A DNA stretch of 64,000 nucleotides, from assembly GCA_002339675.1 (NCBI GenBank), contig DDKB01000015.1, positions 167,828 through 231,827 of the forward strand, given 5' to 3'. The first letter of the stretch is position 1, and the number at the start of each line of letters is the position of its first letter. The notes under the pieces were generated by a model that saw only the letters and a program-made list of their open reading frames with translations, searched no databases and was not told the origin of the DNA. The translations under genes were made by a program, and so were the position numbers. This DNA is from Stutzerimonas stutzeri. Lineage in GTDB: Bacteria > Pseudomonadota > Gammaproteobacteria > Pseudomonadales > Pseudomonadaceae. This document shows, piece by piece, positions 56,244-64,000 of the stretch.

Positions 56244-58157
56244 TTACTTGTTGTCCTTGACCTCTTCGAACTCGGCATCGACCACGTCGTCGCCGCCCTG
56301 CGCGCTATCGCCAGCCGGCTGGCCTTCACCACCCTGAGGCTGCTCGGCGTACATCTTCTGCGCCAGCGGCGTGGATGCCTGGGAGACCGCTGCGATCTTG
56401 GCTTCGATCTCGGCCTTGTCGTCGCCCTTGATCGCCACTTCCAGTTCGCCGATGGCCTTCTCGATGTTGGCCTTGTCGTCCTCGGTGGCCTTGTCGCCCG
56501 CCTCGGTGAGCATCTTGCGAGTCGCATGGACCAGCTGGTCGCCCTGGTTGCGCGCGGTGACCAGCTCCTCGAACTTGCGATCTTCCTCGGCATTGGCCTC
56601 GGCATCGCGCACCATTTGCTCGATTTCCTCCTCGGACAGGCCCGAGTTGGCCTTGATCACGATGGACTGGTGCTTGCCAGTAGCCTTGTCCTTCGCCGAC
56701 ACGTGCAGGATGCCATTAGCGTCGATGTCGAAGGTTACTTCGATCTGCGGGACGCCACGCGGAGCCGGCGGAATCTCGGCCAGGTCAAAACGACCCAGCG
56801 ACTTGTTCTGCGCCGCCTGCTTGCGCTCGCCCTGCAGCACGTGAATGGTCACTGCGCTCTGGTTGTCGTCGGCTGTCGAGAACACCTGCGACTTCTTGGT
56901 CGGGATGGTGGTGTTCTTCTCGATCAGGGCGGTCATCACGCCACCCATGGTTTCGATACCCAGGGTCAGCGGGGACACGTCGAGCAACAGCACGTCCTTC
57001 ACATCGCCAGCCAGAACGGCGCCCTGAATGGCGGCCCCCATGGCAACGGCTTCGTCCGGGTTGACGTCCTTGCGCGCTTCCTTGCCGAAGAACTCGGCGA
57101 CCTTCTGCTGCACCAGCGGCATGCGGGTCTGGCCGCCCACCAGGATCACGTCGTCGATCTTGGAGACGTCGATGCCGGCGTCCTTCATCGCCATGCGGCA
57201 CGGCTCGATGGTGCGTTGAACCAGATCCTCGACCAGCGCTTCGAGCTTGGCACGGGAAATCTTAACGTTCAGGTGCTTCGGACCGGTCGAGTCTGCGGTG
57301 ATGTACGGCAGGTTGACGTCGGTCTGCTGGCTCGAGGACAGCTCGATCTTGGCCTTCTCAGCCGCCTCCTTCAGGCGCTGCATGGCCAGCGGGTCGCCCT
57401 TGAGGTTCATGCCGGTTTCTTTCTTGAACTCGTCGACGAGGTAGTCGATCAGGCGGATGTCGAAGTCCTCACCACCGAGGAAGGTGTCGCCGTTGGTGGC
57501 CAACACCTCGAACTGGTGCTCGCCGTCGACTTCGGCAATCTCGATAACCGACACGTCGAAGGTACCGCCACCCAGGTCATAGACGATCACGGTGTGGTCG
57601 CCCTTGGCCTTGTCCATGCCATAGGCCAACGCCGCCGCGGTCGGCTCGTTGATGATGCGCTTGACGTCCAGGCCGGCGATGCGACCGGCGTCCTTGGTGG
57701 CCTGGCGCTGGCTGTCGTTGAAGTAGGCCGGCACGGTGATCACCGCCTCGGTCACCGGCTCGCCGAGATAGTCTTCGGCGGTCTTCTTCATCTTTTTCAG
57801 AATCTCGGCAGAGATCTGCGGCGGTGCCATTTTCTGACCGCTGACCTCAACCCAGGCGTCGCTGTTGTCTGCCTTGACGATCTTGTAGGGGACCATCTGG
57901 ATGTCTTTCTGCACGACGTCTTCGTCGAAACGACGGCCGATCAGGCGCTTCACCGCGTACAGGGTGTTGTGCGGGTTGGTCACCGCCTGACGCTTGGCCG
58001 ACTGGCCAACGAGGATTTCGCCATCATTCGCATACGCGATGATCGACGGCGTGGTGCGGCCGCCTTCGGCGTTCTCGATCACCTTGGCCTTGCCGTTTTC
58101 CAGGATGGAGACGCAGGAGTTGGTCGTTCCCAGGTCGATACCGATAATCTTGCCCAT
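56244..58157 (-). CDS. dnaK: Chaperone protein DnaK (Hsp70)
   Basis: 637 residues from the ATG at 58157; codons upstream lack similarity. The ATPase domain starts MGKIIGIDLGTTNSCVSILE and contains IVYDLGGGTFDVS and the conserved GGQTRMPLV; the substrate-binding domain and lid end in the EEVKDNK tail. It folds and holds nascent and heat-damaged proteins and inhibits sigma32. A sigma32-type promoter lies within the 3' end of grpE. Confidence 0.98.
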   Translation of the reverse strand: MGKIIGIDLGTTNSCVSILENGKAKVIENAEGGRTTPSIIAYANDGEILVGQSAKRQAVTNPHNTLYAVKRLIGRRFDEDVVQKDIQMVPYKIVKADNSDAWVEVSGQKMAPPQISAEILKKMKKTAEDYLGEPVTEAVITVPAYFNDSQRQATKDAGRIAGLDVKRIINEPTAAALAYGMDKAKGDHTVIVYDLGGGTFDVSVIEIAEVDGEHQFEVLATNGDTFLGGEDFDIRLIDYLVDEFKKETGMNLKGDPLAMQRLKEAAEKAKIELSSSQQTDVNLPYITADSTGPKHLNVKISRAKLEALVEDLVQRTIEPCRMAMKDAGIDVSKIDDVILVGGQTRMPLVQQKVAEFFGKEARKDVNPDEAVAMGAAIQGAVLAGDVKDVLLLDVSPLTLGIETMGGVMTALIEKNTTIPTKKSQVFSTADDNQSAVTIHVLQGERKQAAQNKSLGRFDLAEIPPAPRGVPQIEVTFDIDANGILHVSAKDKATGKHQSIVIKANSGLSEEEIEQMVRDAEANAEEDRKFEELVTARNQGDQLVHATRKMLTEAGDKATEDDKANIEKAIGELEVAIKGDDKAEIEAKIAAVSQASTPLAQKMYAEQPQGGEGQPAGDSAQGGDDVVDAEFEEVKDNK

Positions 58158-58231
58158 GTGCTTCTCTCCGAACTTTTGATTGATCCGCGCCTGTTTACCG
58201 GCTGCGGGTAACACAAAAACGCTTGGCTACC

Positions 58232-58259
58232 AGATGGGGGTCGGTCGCCGGAATTCAAG
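58232..58259 (-). promoter_or_regulatory. Sigma32 promoter of dnaK
   Basis: On the minus strand CTTGAA, 14 nt, CCCCATCT. The -35 box overlaps the grpE stop codon. It gives dnaK a heat-shock start of its own. Confidence 0.8.
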
Positions 58260-58824
58260 CCTTCTCGTCGATTGAAGGCGGGGTTTGCGCCGGCGCCTTG
58301 CTCACCACGACCATCGCAGGGCGCAACAGACGTCCGTTGAGCAGGTAGCCCTTCTGGAACACCTTGAGCACGCTGCCCGGCTCGGCATGGGTGCTTTCCT
58401 CCATGGCCATCGCCTGGTGATGCTCGGGATTGAACGGCTCGCCCTGCGGATCCAGCTGGACCAGCTGGTGACGGGCAAGGGTGTCGAGCAGCAGCTTGAA
58501 GGTCAGCTCGACGCCTTCGCGCATCGGCTTGACCGCTTCGTCATCCGGATTCGACAGTTCGAGCCCGCGCTCCAGACTGTCGGCGACCGCCAGCAGATCG
58601 CCTGCAAACTTTTCCAGCGCGAATTTGTGCGCCTTTTCCACGTCCTGCTCGGCGCGGCGGCGGATGTTCTGCAGCTCTGCCGCAACCCTCAGCGACTGGT
58701 CCTGTGCGGCGGCCAGCTGCTCTTCGAGCGACTGCACGCGGGCGGCCAGATCCTCAGCCACTTCGGCTTGTTCGCTTTCGTTGTGTTCCGGGGTCTGGTT
58801 GTCCAGGTTCTGCTCGTCGGCCAT
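58255..58824 (-). CDS. grpE: Nucleotide exchange factor GrpE
   Basis: 189 residues. An acidic N-terminus and a long coiled coil (about 20-75) lead into the conserved ERGLELSNPDDEAVK and FNPEHHQAMAMEES block. It releases ADP from DnaK. The order grpE-dnaK-dnaJ is usual for the group. A sigma32-type promoter lies 53-81 nt upstream of the start. Confidence 0.97.
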   Translation of the reverse strand: MADEQNLDNQTPEHNESEQAEVAEDLAARVQSLEEQLAAAQDQSLRVAAELQNIRRRAEQDVEKAHKFALEKFAGDLLAVADSLERGLELSNPDDEAVKPMREGVELTFKLLLDTLARHQLVQLDPQGEPFNPEHHQAMAMEESTHAEPGSVLKVFQKGYLLNGRLLRPAMVVVSKAPAQTPPSIDEKA

Positions 58825-58876
58825 GCGGTCCTCCTTATCGAGACGTCTGCGGGCAGTCGGCCCGCGCTTGTGCGGC

Positions 58877-58905
58877 TATATGGGGGCAACCGCACGAGCT
58901 TCAAG
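58877..58905 (-). promoter_or_regulatory. Sigma32 promoter of grpE
   Basis: On the minus strand CTTGAAG, 13 nt, CCCCATATA. A near-perfect match to the heat-shock consensus. Confidence 0.82.
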
Positions 58906-59008
58906 GGCAGGCCTCGACATCGCCTGCGACCGGACGCCGCGCCGCCCGCTACCGGCACCCTTTGTTTACGTACCGCTGAACGGCGGCTTGTCGCCTCACC
59001 GCGAACCA

Positions 59009-59024
59009 CTGTATAAATACACAG
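59009..59024. promoter_or_regulatory. LexA box of recN
   Basis: CTGTATAAATACACAG, CTG-N10-CAG, 22 nt upstream of the recN start. recN is a standard SOS gene. Confidence 0.85.
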
Positions 59025-59046
59025 CCACGCCACTCGGGAGCCTCGC

Positions 59047-60720
59047 ATGCTGGTTCATCTGTCCGTCCATAACTACGCCATCGTCGAACACCTGGATCTG
59101 GAGCTGAAGCGCGGTATGAGCGTGATCAGCGGCGAGACCGGGGCCGGCAAGTCGATCATGCTGGACGCACTGGGGCTCACGCTCGGCGACCGCGCCGACA
59201 GCAGTGTGGTGCGCATCGGCGCGGACAAGGCCGACATTCTCGCCAGCTTCGATCTGGACGACATCCCGGATGCCCGCGCCTGGCTCGCCGAGCGCGACCT
59301 CGACAACGACGGCCCCTGCATCCTGCGGCGCGTGATCACCGCCGAGGGGCGGTCGCGCGGCTACATCAACGGTACACCCTGCCCGCAAGGCGACCTGAAG
59401 GCGCTCGGCGAGCTGCTGATCGACATCCACAGCCAACACGAACACCAGTCCCTGCTCAAGCTGGATACTCACCGGCGCCTGCTAGACGAATACAGCGGCA
59501 ACCAGGACCTGGCGCGCCAGGTCCAGCTTGCCGCCCAGCGCTGGCGCCAGACCCGGCAGGCCTACGAACGTTTGAGCAGCAGCAGTGATGAGCAGCGTGC
59601 TCGTCACCAGCTGTTGAGCTATCAGCTCGAGGAGCTGGAAACGCTCGCGCTGGGCGAGGACGAACTCGAACAGCTCGAACAGGAACACAAGCAGCTCGCC
59701 AATGCCGACCAGCTGCTCGGCGCCTGCCGCCAAGTGCTGGACCTATGCAGCGAAAGCGATGCCGGCAACGTGCTCGCCGCCCTGACCTCGAGCCTGCAGC
59801 GCCTGGTGGCGTTCCAGAACCAGCCGGGCGCGCTTGGCGAGGCGATCAACCTGCTGGCCAGTGCACAAATCCAGGTCGAAGAAGCGGTCGGCGAGCTGAA
59901 CCGCTTCCTCGACCACTTCGACTCGGACCCCCAGCGCCAGCAAACCCTGGAAGAGCGGCTCGACAGCATCTATACGCTGGCCCGCAAGCATCGCGTGCAG
60001 CCGTCGGAGCTGCCGGCACTGCAACAGCGGCTGTTCGAAGAACTGGAAAGCCTGAATGCCGGCGACGAAGCCCTGGAGCAATTGGCCGAAGAGCTTGCTG
60101 CTTTTGCGCAGCATTACCGCGAAAAGGCCGAGACCCTCAGCCACAGCCGCTCGCAGGCCGCAGGCGCACTCGCCGAAGCGGTCGAGACAGAGATTCAGCG
60201 GCTTGGCATGCCGGGCGGGCGCTTCAGTGTCGTGCTCAAGCCTATCGCGGAGGGCGACCTGCTCCCTCACGGCCTGGAACAGGTGGAGTTTCTCGTCAGC
60301 GCCAACCCTGGGCAGCCGCTGCGGCCGCTGGCCAAGGTGGCGTCGGGCGGTGAGCTGTCACGTATCAGCCTGGCGATTCAGGTGATCACCGCACAGACGT
60401 CGCGGACCCCGACACTGGTGTTCGACGAGGTCGACGTGGGCATCGGCGGCCCGACTGCCGAAGTGGTCGGGCAGCTGCTAAGACGACTGGGCGAGCGCGG
60501 CCAGGTGCTGACCGTCACCCACCTGCCGCAAGTCGCGGCGCAAGGGCATCATCATCTGTTCGTGCACAAAGCCCGCGGTCGGGACGAAACCCACACGGCG
60601 GTTGCGACACTGGACGGCGCGCAGCGTATCGAAGAGATCGCCCGCATGCTCGGCGGCGTCGACCTGACCGAGCAGGCACTGGCGCACGCACGACAGATGA
60701 TCGGATCGGCGCAGGTCTGA
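59047..60720 (+). CDS. recN: DNA repair protein RecN
   Basis: 557 residues, an SMC-like ATPase. Walker A GETGAGKS at 29-36 in the N-terminal half; a coiled-coil arm in the middle; the signature SGGELSRISLAIQV and Walker B LVFDEVDVGIGG at the C-terminus. It acts in double-strand break repair. It is divergent from grpE and preceded by a LexA box; a bidirectional terminator separates it from fur. Confidence 0.97.
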   Translation: MLVHLSVHNYAIVEHLDLELKRGMSVISGETGAGKSIMLDALGLTLGDRADSSVVRIGADKADILASFDLDDIPDARAWLAERDLDNDGPCILRRVITAEGRSRGYINGTPCPQGDLKALGELLIDIHSQHEHQSLLKLDTHRRLLDEYSGNQDLARQVQLAAQRWRQTRQAYERLSSSSDEQRARHQLLSYQLEELETLALGEDELEQLEQEHKQLANADQLLGACRQVLDLCSESDAGNVLAALTSSLQRLVAFQNQPGALGEAINLLASAQIQVEEAVGELNRFLDHFDSDPQRQQTLEERLDSIYTLARKHRVQPSELPALQQRLFEELESLNAGDEALEQLAEELAAFAQHYREKAETLSHSRSQAAGALAEAVETEIQRLGMPGGRFSVVLKPIAEGDLLPHGLEQVEFLVSANPGQPLRPLAKVASGGELSRISLAIQVITAQTSRTPTLVFDEVDVGIGGPTAEVVGQLLRRLGERGQVLTVTHLPQVAAQGHHHLFVHKARGRDETHTAVATLDGAQRIEEIARMLGGVDLTEQALAHARQMIGSAQV

Positions 60721-60732
60721 ATCTGAAAACGA

Positions 60733-60760
60733 AAAAAGGCGACCTTCAGGGTCGCCTTTT
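60733..60760. terminator. Bidirectional terminator between recN and fur
   Basis: AAAAGGCGACC-TTCA-GGGTCGCCTTTT, suited to both converging genes. Confidence 0.88.
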
Positions 60761-60778
60761 CTGCTTTTGTAGAGTGGG

Positions 60779-61186
60779 TCAGTCAGCCTTCTTGCGCACG
60801 TAGAGCACCAGATTGTGGTCGACCAGTTCGTAGCCGTGGCGCTTGACGATTTCCTTCTGCAACTTCTCGATCTCGGGGTCGAAAAACTCGATCACATCCC
60901 CGGAGTCGACACAGACCATGTGGTCGTGATGGCCGCTGTCGGCCAGCTCGAAAACCGCGTGACCGCCGTCGAAGTTGTGCCGCACCACAAGGCCGGCAGC
61001 CTCGAATTGGGTCAACACGCGATAGACCGTCGCCAGACCGACATCCTCGCCGGCTTCCATAAGCGCCTTGTACACATCTTCGGCACTCATGTGGCGCTGA
61101 TCGGTGGTGTCCAGCATCTGCAGGATCTTGACCCGTGGCAGGGTAACCTTGAGGCCCGCTTTGCGTAGTTCGCTATTTTCAACCAT
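60779..61186 (-). CDS. fur: Ferric uptake regulator Fur
   Basis: 135 residues from the ATG at 61186 (MVENSELRKAGLKVTLPRVKIL); codons upstream lack similarity. The winged helix ends in DVGLATVYRVLTQFEAAGLV and the metal-binding HHDHMVCVDSGDV follows. It has a single cysteine in this block and no CxxC pair, as in other Pseudomonas Fur. It represses iron uptake genes with Fe(II). It is divergent from bamE, the same arrangement as fur-omlA in P. aeruginosa. Confidence 0.97.
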   Translation of the reverse strand: MVENSELRKAGLKVTLPRVKILQMLDTTDQRHMSAEDVYKALMEAGEDVGLATVYRVLTQFEAAGLVVRHNFDGGHAVFELADSGHHDHMVCVDSGDVIEFFDPEIEKLQKEIVKRHGYELVDHNLVLYVRKKAD

Positions 61187-61279
61187 GGTTGGCTTTCTCG
61201 CTGCTGCTGTTTCGCAGCCTCCTTCAATACGGGTATGATCCGGGCTTTGCCCAGCCAAGATAGTGGAAGTCACCTACCG

Positions 61280-61786
61280 ATGCAAAACACCAAGCTCATG
61301 CTGACCAGCCTCACGTTCGTGGGTTTGTTCGCACTCGCCGGTTGTTCATTCCCCGGGGTTTACAAGGTCGACATCCAACAGGGCAATGTCGTGACACAGG
61401 ACATGATAGACCAGTTGCGCCCCGGAATGACCCGAGCACAAGTACGGTTTATCATGGGCAACCCGCTGATTACCGATACATTCCACGCCAACCGTTGGGA
61501 TTACCTCTACAGCATCCAGCCTGGCGGCAGCCAGCGCCAGCAGGAACGCGTCAGCCTGGTGTTCAATGGCAACGATCAGCTTGCAGGTCTAGCCGGCGAC
61601 TTCAAGCCGGGCGTCAGCCGCGACGAAGCCATTCTCGGCACCGATCTGCCCAAGGGCACCGAACAACCGGTGCGCACCGAGCCGGAGGCGACGCAACCGG
61701 GATCCCTGCTTGAGCAGATCCAGCAGGACGTCGACGCGGCCGAACCGGTCCCCGTGCCCACCCCGGGAAGCCTCGACACCAACTGA
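61280..61786 (+). CDS. bamE: Outer-membrane assembly lipoprotein BamE (OmlA/SmpA)
   Basis: 168 residues from the ATG at 61280. The signal peptide ends at the lipobox LAGC; the SmpA/OmlA domain follows with LRPGMTRAQVRFIMGNPLI and NRWDYLYSIQPG. The final 50 residues are an extended, acidic and proline-rich tail not present in E. coli BamE. It stabilises the BamCD complex. A candidate -10 TATGAT lies at 61234-61239. Confidence 0.95.
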   Translation: MQNTKLMLTSLTFVGLFALAGCSFPGVYKVDIQQGNVVTQDMIDQLRPGMTRAQVRFIMGNPLITDTFHANRWDYLYSIQPGGSQRQQERVSLVFNGNDQLAGLAGDFKPGVSRDEAILGTDLPKGTEQPVRTEPEATQPGSLLEQIQQDVDAAEPVPVPTPGSLDTN

Positions 61787-61801
61787 TCGCAGCGACGATC
61801 A

Positions 61802-61842
61802 CAAAAAAGCCCGGCATCGATCCGAAATGCCGGGCTTTTTTT
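61802..61842. terminator. Bidirectional terminator between bamE and rnfH
   Basis: GCCCGGCAT / ATGCCGGGC with A6 before and T8 after, for converging transcripts. Confidence 0.9.
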
Positions 61843-61845
61843 TGG

Positions 61846-62184
61846 CTAAGGGGCGTCCGCCGCCGGGCTTTGCTTGTTACCTGCCCGACCCTGAGCTGCC
61901 TTGGCCGCGCGCTGCTTGCGCACCTCCTTCGGATCGGCAATCAGCGGCCGGTAGATTTCCACCCGCTCGCCGTCCTCGAGCAGACGCTCGTCCGGCCTGG
62001 GTACTGCCTTACCGAAGATCCCCAGCGGCGCGGCAGCCAGATCCAGCCCCGGAAAGAAGCCGTCCATGCCCGAGCGCAACGCGGCGTCGCGCACACTGGT
62101 GCCCTCGGGAACGGTGAGACGCAGGAGCTTTTGCCGGTCGGCCAGCGCATACACCACCTCGACGGCGATGACCGACTTATCCAT
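61846..62184 (-). CDS. rnfH: RnfH family protein
   Basis: 112 residues from the ATG at 62184. The ubiquitin-like beta-grasp fold is suggested by IAVEVVYALADRQKLLRLTVPEG, the GIFGKAVPRPDERLLEDGERVEIYRPL block and a C-terminal KA-rich tail. Its 5' end overlaps the ratA 3' end by 8 nt. The pairing with ratA is conserved, but a true toxin-antitoxin function has not been supported for these proteins. Confidence 0.93.
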   Translation of the reverse strand: MDKSVIAVEVVYALADRQKLLRLTVPEGTSVRDAALRSGMDGFFPGLDLAAAPLGIFGKAVPRPDERLLEDGERVEIYRPLIADPKEVRKQRAAKAAQGRAGNKQSPAADAP

Positions 62185-62611
62185 AGAGCTGCTTCGCTCG
62201 GTCGCAGAACGCATCGACCAGCGTGTTGGCGGCCTGGTTGAACAGCGGACCGAGCGTGGCGCGCACCAGCGGCCCGGCATAGTCAAACGTCAGGTCGAGG
62301 CTGATCTTGCAGGCTTTCTCACCCAATGCCTTGAACTCCCAGATCCCGTGCAGATGACTGAACGGCCCTTCTTCGAGCGTCATTTCGATGCGCTTGCCGG
62401 CATCGAGAGCGTTACGGGTCAGAAATCGCTGGCTCATGCCCGCCTTGGCGACGGTCATGCTCGCCTGCATCTGGGTCGCGCTGCTAGACAGCACCTCGGT
62501 AGCGGAGCACCAAGGCAGAAACTGCGGATAGCTGGCCACGTCGTTGACCATGTCGAACAGCGCACGCGCCGGATAGGGCAGCAACGCCGAACGTTGAATA
62601 TGCGTCGTCAT
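62177..62611 (-). CDS. ratA: RatA, START/coenzyme Q-binding-type protein
   Basis: 144 residues, a polyketide cyclase/START-like fold: RSALLPYPARALFDMVNDVASYPQFLPWC, EMTLEEGPFSHLHGIWEF and LDLTFDYAGPLVRATLGPLFN. E. coli RatA was described as affecting 70S association, while the family is closely related to the COQ10 ubiquinone-binding proteins, so lipid binding is the safer view. It overlaps rnfH and is divergent from smpB. Confidence 0.94.
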   Translation of the reverse strand: MTTHIQRSALLPYPARALFDMVNDVASYPQFLPWCSATEVLSSSATQMQASMTVAKAGMSQRFLTRNALDAGKRIEMTLEEGPFSHLHGIWEFKALGEKACKISLDLTFDYAGPLVRATLGPLFNQAANTLVDAFCDRAKQLYG

Positions 62612-62830
62612 TCAGACCTTCTTTTTCAGTCGGCCGTCGGTGCACCACGCGATCACGGACCGCAACACCGACCGCACCCGGAAGCGCCGATCCCGGACAG
62701 GCGTCGTGCCGGCCCGGACGGGCATACAGAGCCGCATTGTCGGGGATTCGCGCAACCCCCTCAAGTTTCACACCGTCGCAGCGCGCTGCTTATCGCCAGC
62801 CGCAACGCGACTCCCTATAATGCGCAGCCT

Positions 62831-63313
62831 ATGGCCAAACAGAAAAAACAGTCCCCCGGGACCATCGCGCTGAACAAGAAAGCGCTACACGACTACTTCA
62901 TCGAGCAGAAATTCGAGGCCGGCCTCGTGCTGGCCGGCTGGGAAGTCAAAAGCCTGCGTGCAGGCAAGGCCCAGCTGGTCGACAGCTACGTGCTGCTCAA
63001 GGACGGCGAAGCCTGGCTGATGGGCTGCCACATCACGCCCCTGACCACCGCCAGCACCCACGTCATCGCCGACCCCACGCGCACGCGCAAGTTGCTGCTG
63101 AACAAGCGCGAACTGGGCAAGCTGTTCGGCGCTGTGCAGCAGAAGGGCTATGCCTGCGTGGCCTTGTCGCTGTACTGGAAAAAGCACCTGATCAAGTGCG
63201 ACATCGCCCTGGGCAAGGGCAAGAAGGAATTCGACAAGCGCCACACCGAGAAAGAGCGCGACTCTGATCGCGAGATTCAGCGCGCCATGCGCACCAAGGG
63301 CAAGGAAGACTGA
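62831..63313 (+). CDS. smpB: SsrA-binding protein SmpB
   Basis: 160 residues from the ATG at 62831 (MAKQKKQSPGTIALNKKALHDYF). The oligonucleotide-binding barrel has AGWEVKSLRAGKAQLVDSY and PTRTRKLLLNKREL, followed by a basic tail (KGKKEFDKRHTEKERDSDRE). It delivers tmRNA to stalled ribosomes. The ssrA gene is not in this window. It is a neighbour of ratA in many gammaproteobacteria. Confidence 0.98.
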   Translation: MAKQKKQSPGTIALNKKALHDYFIEQKFEAGLVLAGWEVKSLRAGKAQLVDSYVLLKDGEAWLMGCHITPLTTASTHVIADPTRTRKLLLNKRELGKLFGAVQQKGYACVALSLYWKKHLIKCDIALGKGKKEFDKRHTEKERDSDREIQRAMRTKGKED

Positions 63314-63324
63314 CCCTCCGGGGT

Positions 63325-63349
63325 ATCGAGCGGAGCCCAGCCGCTCGAT
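63325..63349. terminator. Hairpin between smpB and lldR
   Basis: ATCGAGCGG-AGCCCAG-CCGCTCGAT in the gap between converging genes; it has no strong T tract, so termination would be weak. Confidence 0.5.
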
Positions 63350-63382
63350 CTAGCCTTTCAGCACACCTCCACGCCAACCCTG

Positions 63383-64000
63383 CTAATGCTTTTCCGGGTG
63401 CGCCTGACGCCGCTGCGCACGCGCCAACCGTTGAGCTTCCTGCTGCCCTTCGGCCAAGACTTCCTGGACATAGCTGATGTGGTGATGAATGACATCCCTC
63501 GCGTCGTTCGCCCGCCGCGCGATGATCGCATCGTATAGCTCCTGATGCTGATTCATCAGCATGTCGCGGGTCTCGCTGCGCAAGGCGTACATACCGCCGA
63601 TATTGGTCACTACGTTGCGCTTGAGCAGATCGAACAGACCCCGAATGGTATGCAGCAGCACTGCGTTGTGACTGGCCTCGGCAATCGCCATGTGAAAACG
63701 CGCATCAGCGGCGCCCTCCTCGGCGCGGGTAACCGCTCCTTCGCGCGCATAGCAATCCTGCAATGCCGTAAAGGCCTCTTTCAGGCGCTGCCTGTCCACT
63801 TCAGTTGCGCGCAAAGCGGCGTAATAAGCGCAACTGCCTTCCAGCGTATGGCGAAACTCCAATAGGTCACGCTGCGCATCAGCGTTGTTTTCGAGCAGAT
63901 GCAGCAGCGGATCACTGAAGGTCGACCCGAGGGAGTCGGCAATGAAAGTGCCGCCGCCATGCCGGCTGACCAGCAGCCCCTTCGCCGCCAACTTCTGGAT
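63383..64000 (-). CDS. lldR: FCD-type GntR regulator LldR (N-terminal part outside the window)
   Basis: The C-terminal 205 residues are in the window. They begin in the wing of the GntR HTH (KLAAKGLLVSRHGGGTFI), followed by the FCD ligand domain with ELLEFRHTLEGSCAYYAALRAT, ADARFHMAIAEASHNAVLLHTI and HQELYDAIIARRANDAR, the histidines of which bind metal. Its place next to smpB fits the L-lactate regulator of the lldPDE operon in pseudomonads. A different FadR/GlcC-type regulator cannot be excluded because the lld genes lie outside. Confidence 0.82.
   Translation of the reverse strand: MQKLAAKGLLVSRHGGGTFIADSLGSTFSDPLLHLLENNADAQRDLLEFRHTLEGSCAYYAALRATEVDRQRLKEAFTALQDCYAREGAVTRAEEGAADARFHMAIAEASHNAVLLHTIRGLFDLLKRNVVTNIGGMYALRSETRDMLMNQHQELYDAIIARRANDARDVIHHHISYVQEVLAEGQQEAQRLARAQRRQAHPEKH

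Noticed and set aside
62177..62611. ratA-rnfH as a toxin-antitoxin pair
   Set aside because: The fold is START/COQ10-like and the pair is conserved housekeeping; no antitoxin is recognisable.

Overview
The window is a GC-rich gammaproteobacterial chromosome segment. Its gene order is that of Pseudomonas: dksA-gluQ-cbrA-cbrB-crcZ-pcnB-folK-panBC-panD-pgi, then pnp-rpsO-truB-rbfA-infB-nusA-rimP-tRNA-fMet-tRNA-Leu-secG-tpiA-glmM-folP-ftsH, then greA-carB-carA-dapB-dnaJ-dnaK-grpE-recN-fur-bamE-rnfH-ratA-smpB-lldR. The synteny, the GC bias, a Pseudomonas-type REP and the CrcZ RNA point to the P. stutzeri (Stutzerimonas) group or a close relative. That species-level placement is inference. I see no prophage, insertion sequence, integron or CRISPR array.

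Region by region. 1-4462: the end of a chemosensory cluster (cheA, STAS, cheY, a short HAMP-less MCP, minus strand) faces a NarX/NarL-type two-component pair across a 20-bp inverted repeat. 4463-6070: gene-poor DNA with a LOG-family gene, a possible 27-codon small gene and four copies of a 37-bp repeat, each starting with a perfect DnaA box. 6071-13449: accessory membrane and envelope genes (DUF2726, DUF5924, MgtC, a PQQ sugar dehydrogenase lipoprotein), then sfsA, an aminotransferase, dksA and gluQ. 13623-18873: the carbon-catabolite control module cbrX-cbrA-cbrB and the Hfq/Crc-sequestering RNA CrcZ behind a sigma54 promoter. 19005-32666: polyadenylation, folate and pantothenate genes, pgi, a thiolase, an rRNA methyltransferase-like gene, a DUF748 giant with two DUF2845 proteins, and a BON protein with a sigma54-like promoter.

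32943-48161 is a long minus-strand block for RNA decay, ribosome maturation, translation initiation, protein secretion and cell-wall precursor synthesis. 48244-64000 holds carbamoyl-phosphate synthesis (carA is preceded by a leader ORF and an attenuator-like hairpin), the lysine branch enzyme dapB, the Hsp70 system with two sigma32 promoters, recN with a LexA box, fur/bamE, rnfH/ratA, smpB and the start of the L-lactate regulator lldR.

The most useful leads are the four 37-bp DnaA-box repeats around the LOG gene, the 32-codon ORF that runs through a terminator hairpin into the TTG start of carA, a 68-codon ORF inside CrcZ, and the sigma54-like promoter of the BON gene. Most of the window is conserved housekeeping DNA. 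Coordinates come from reading the sequence; no database search was run.
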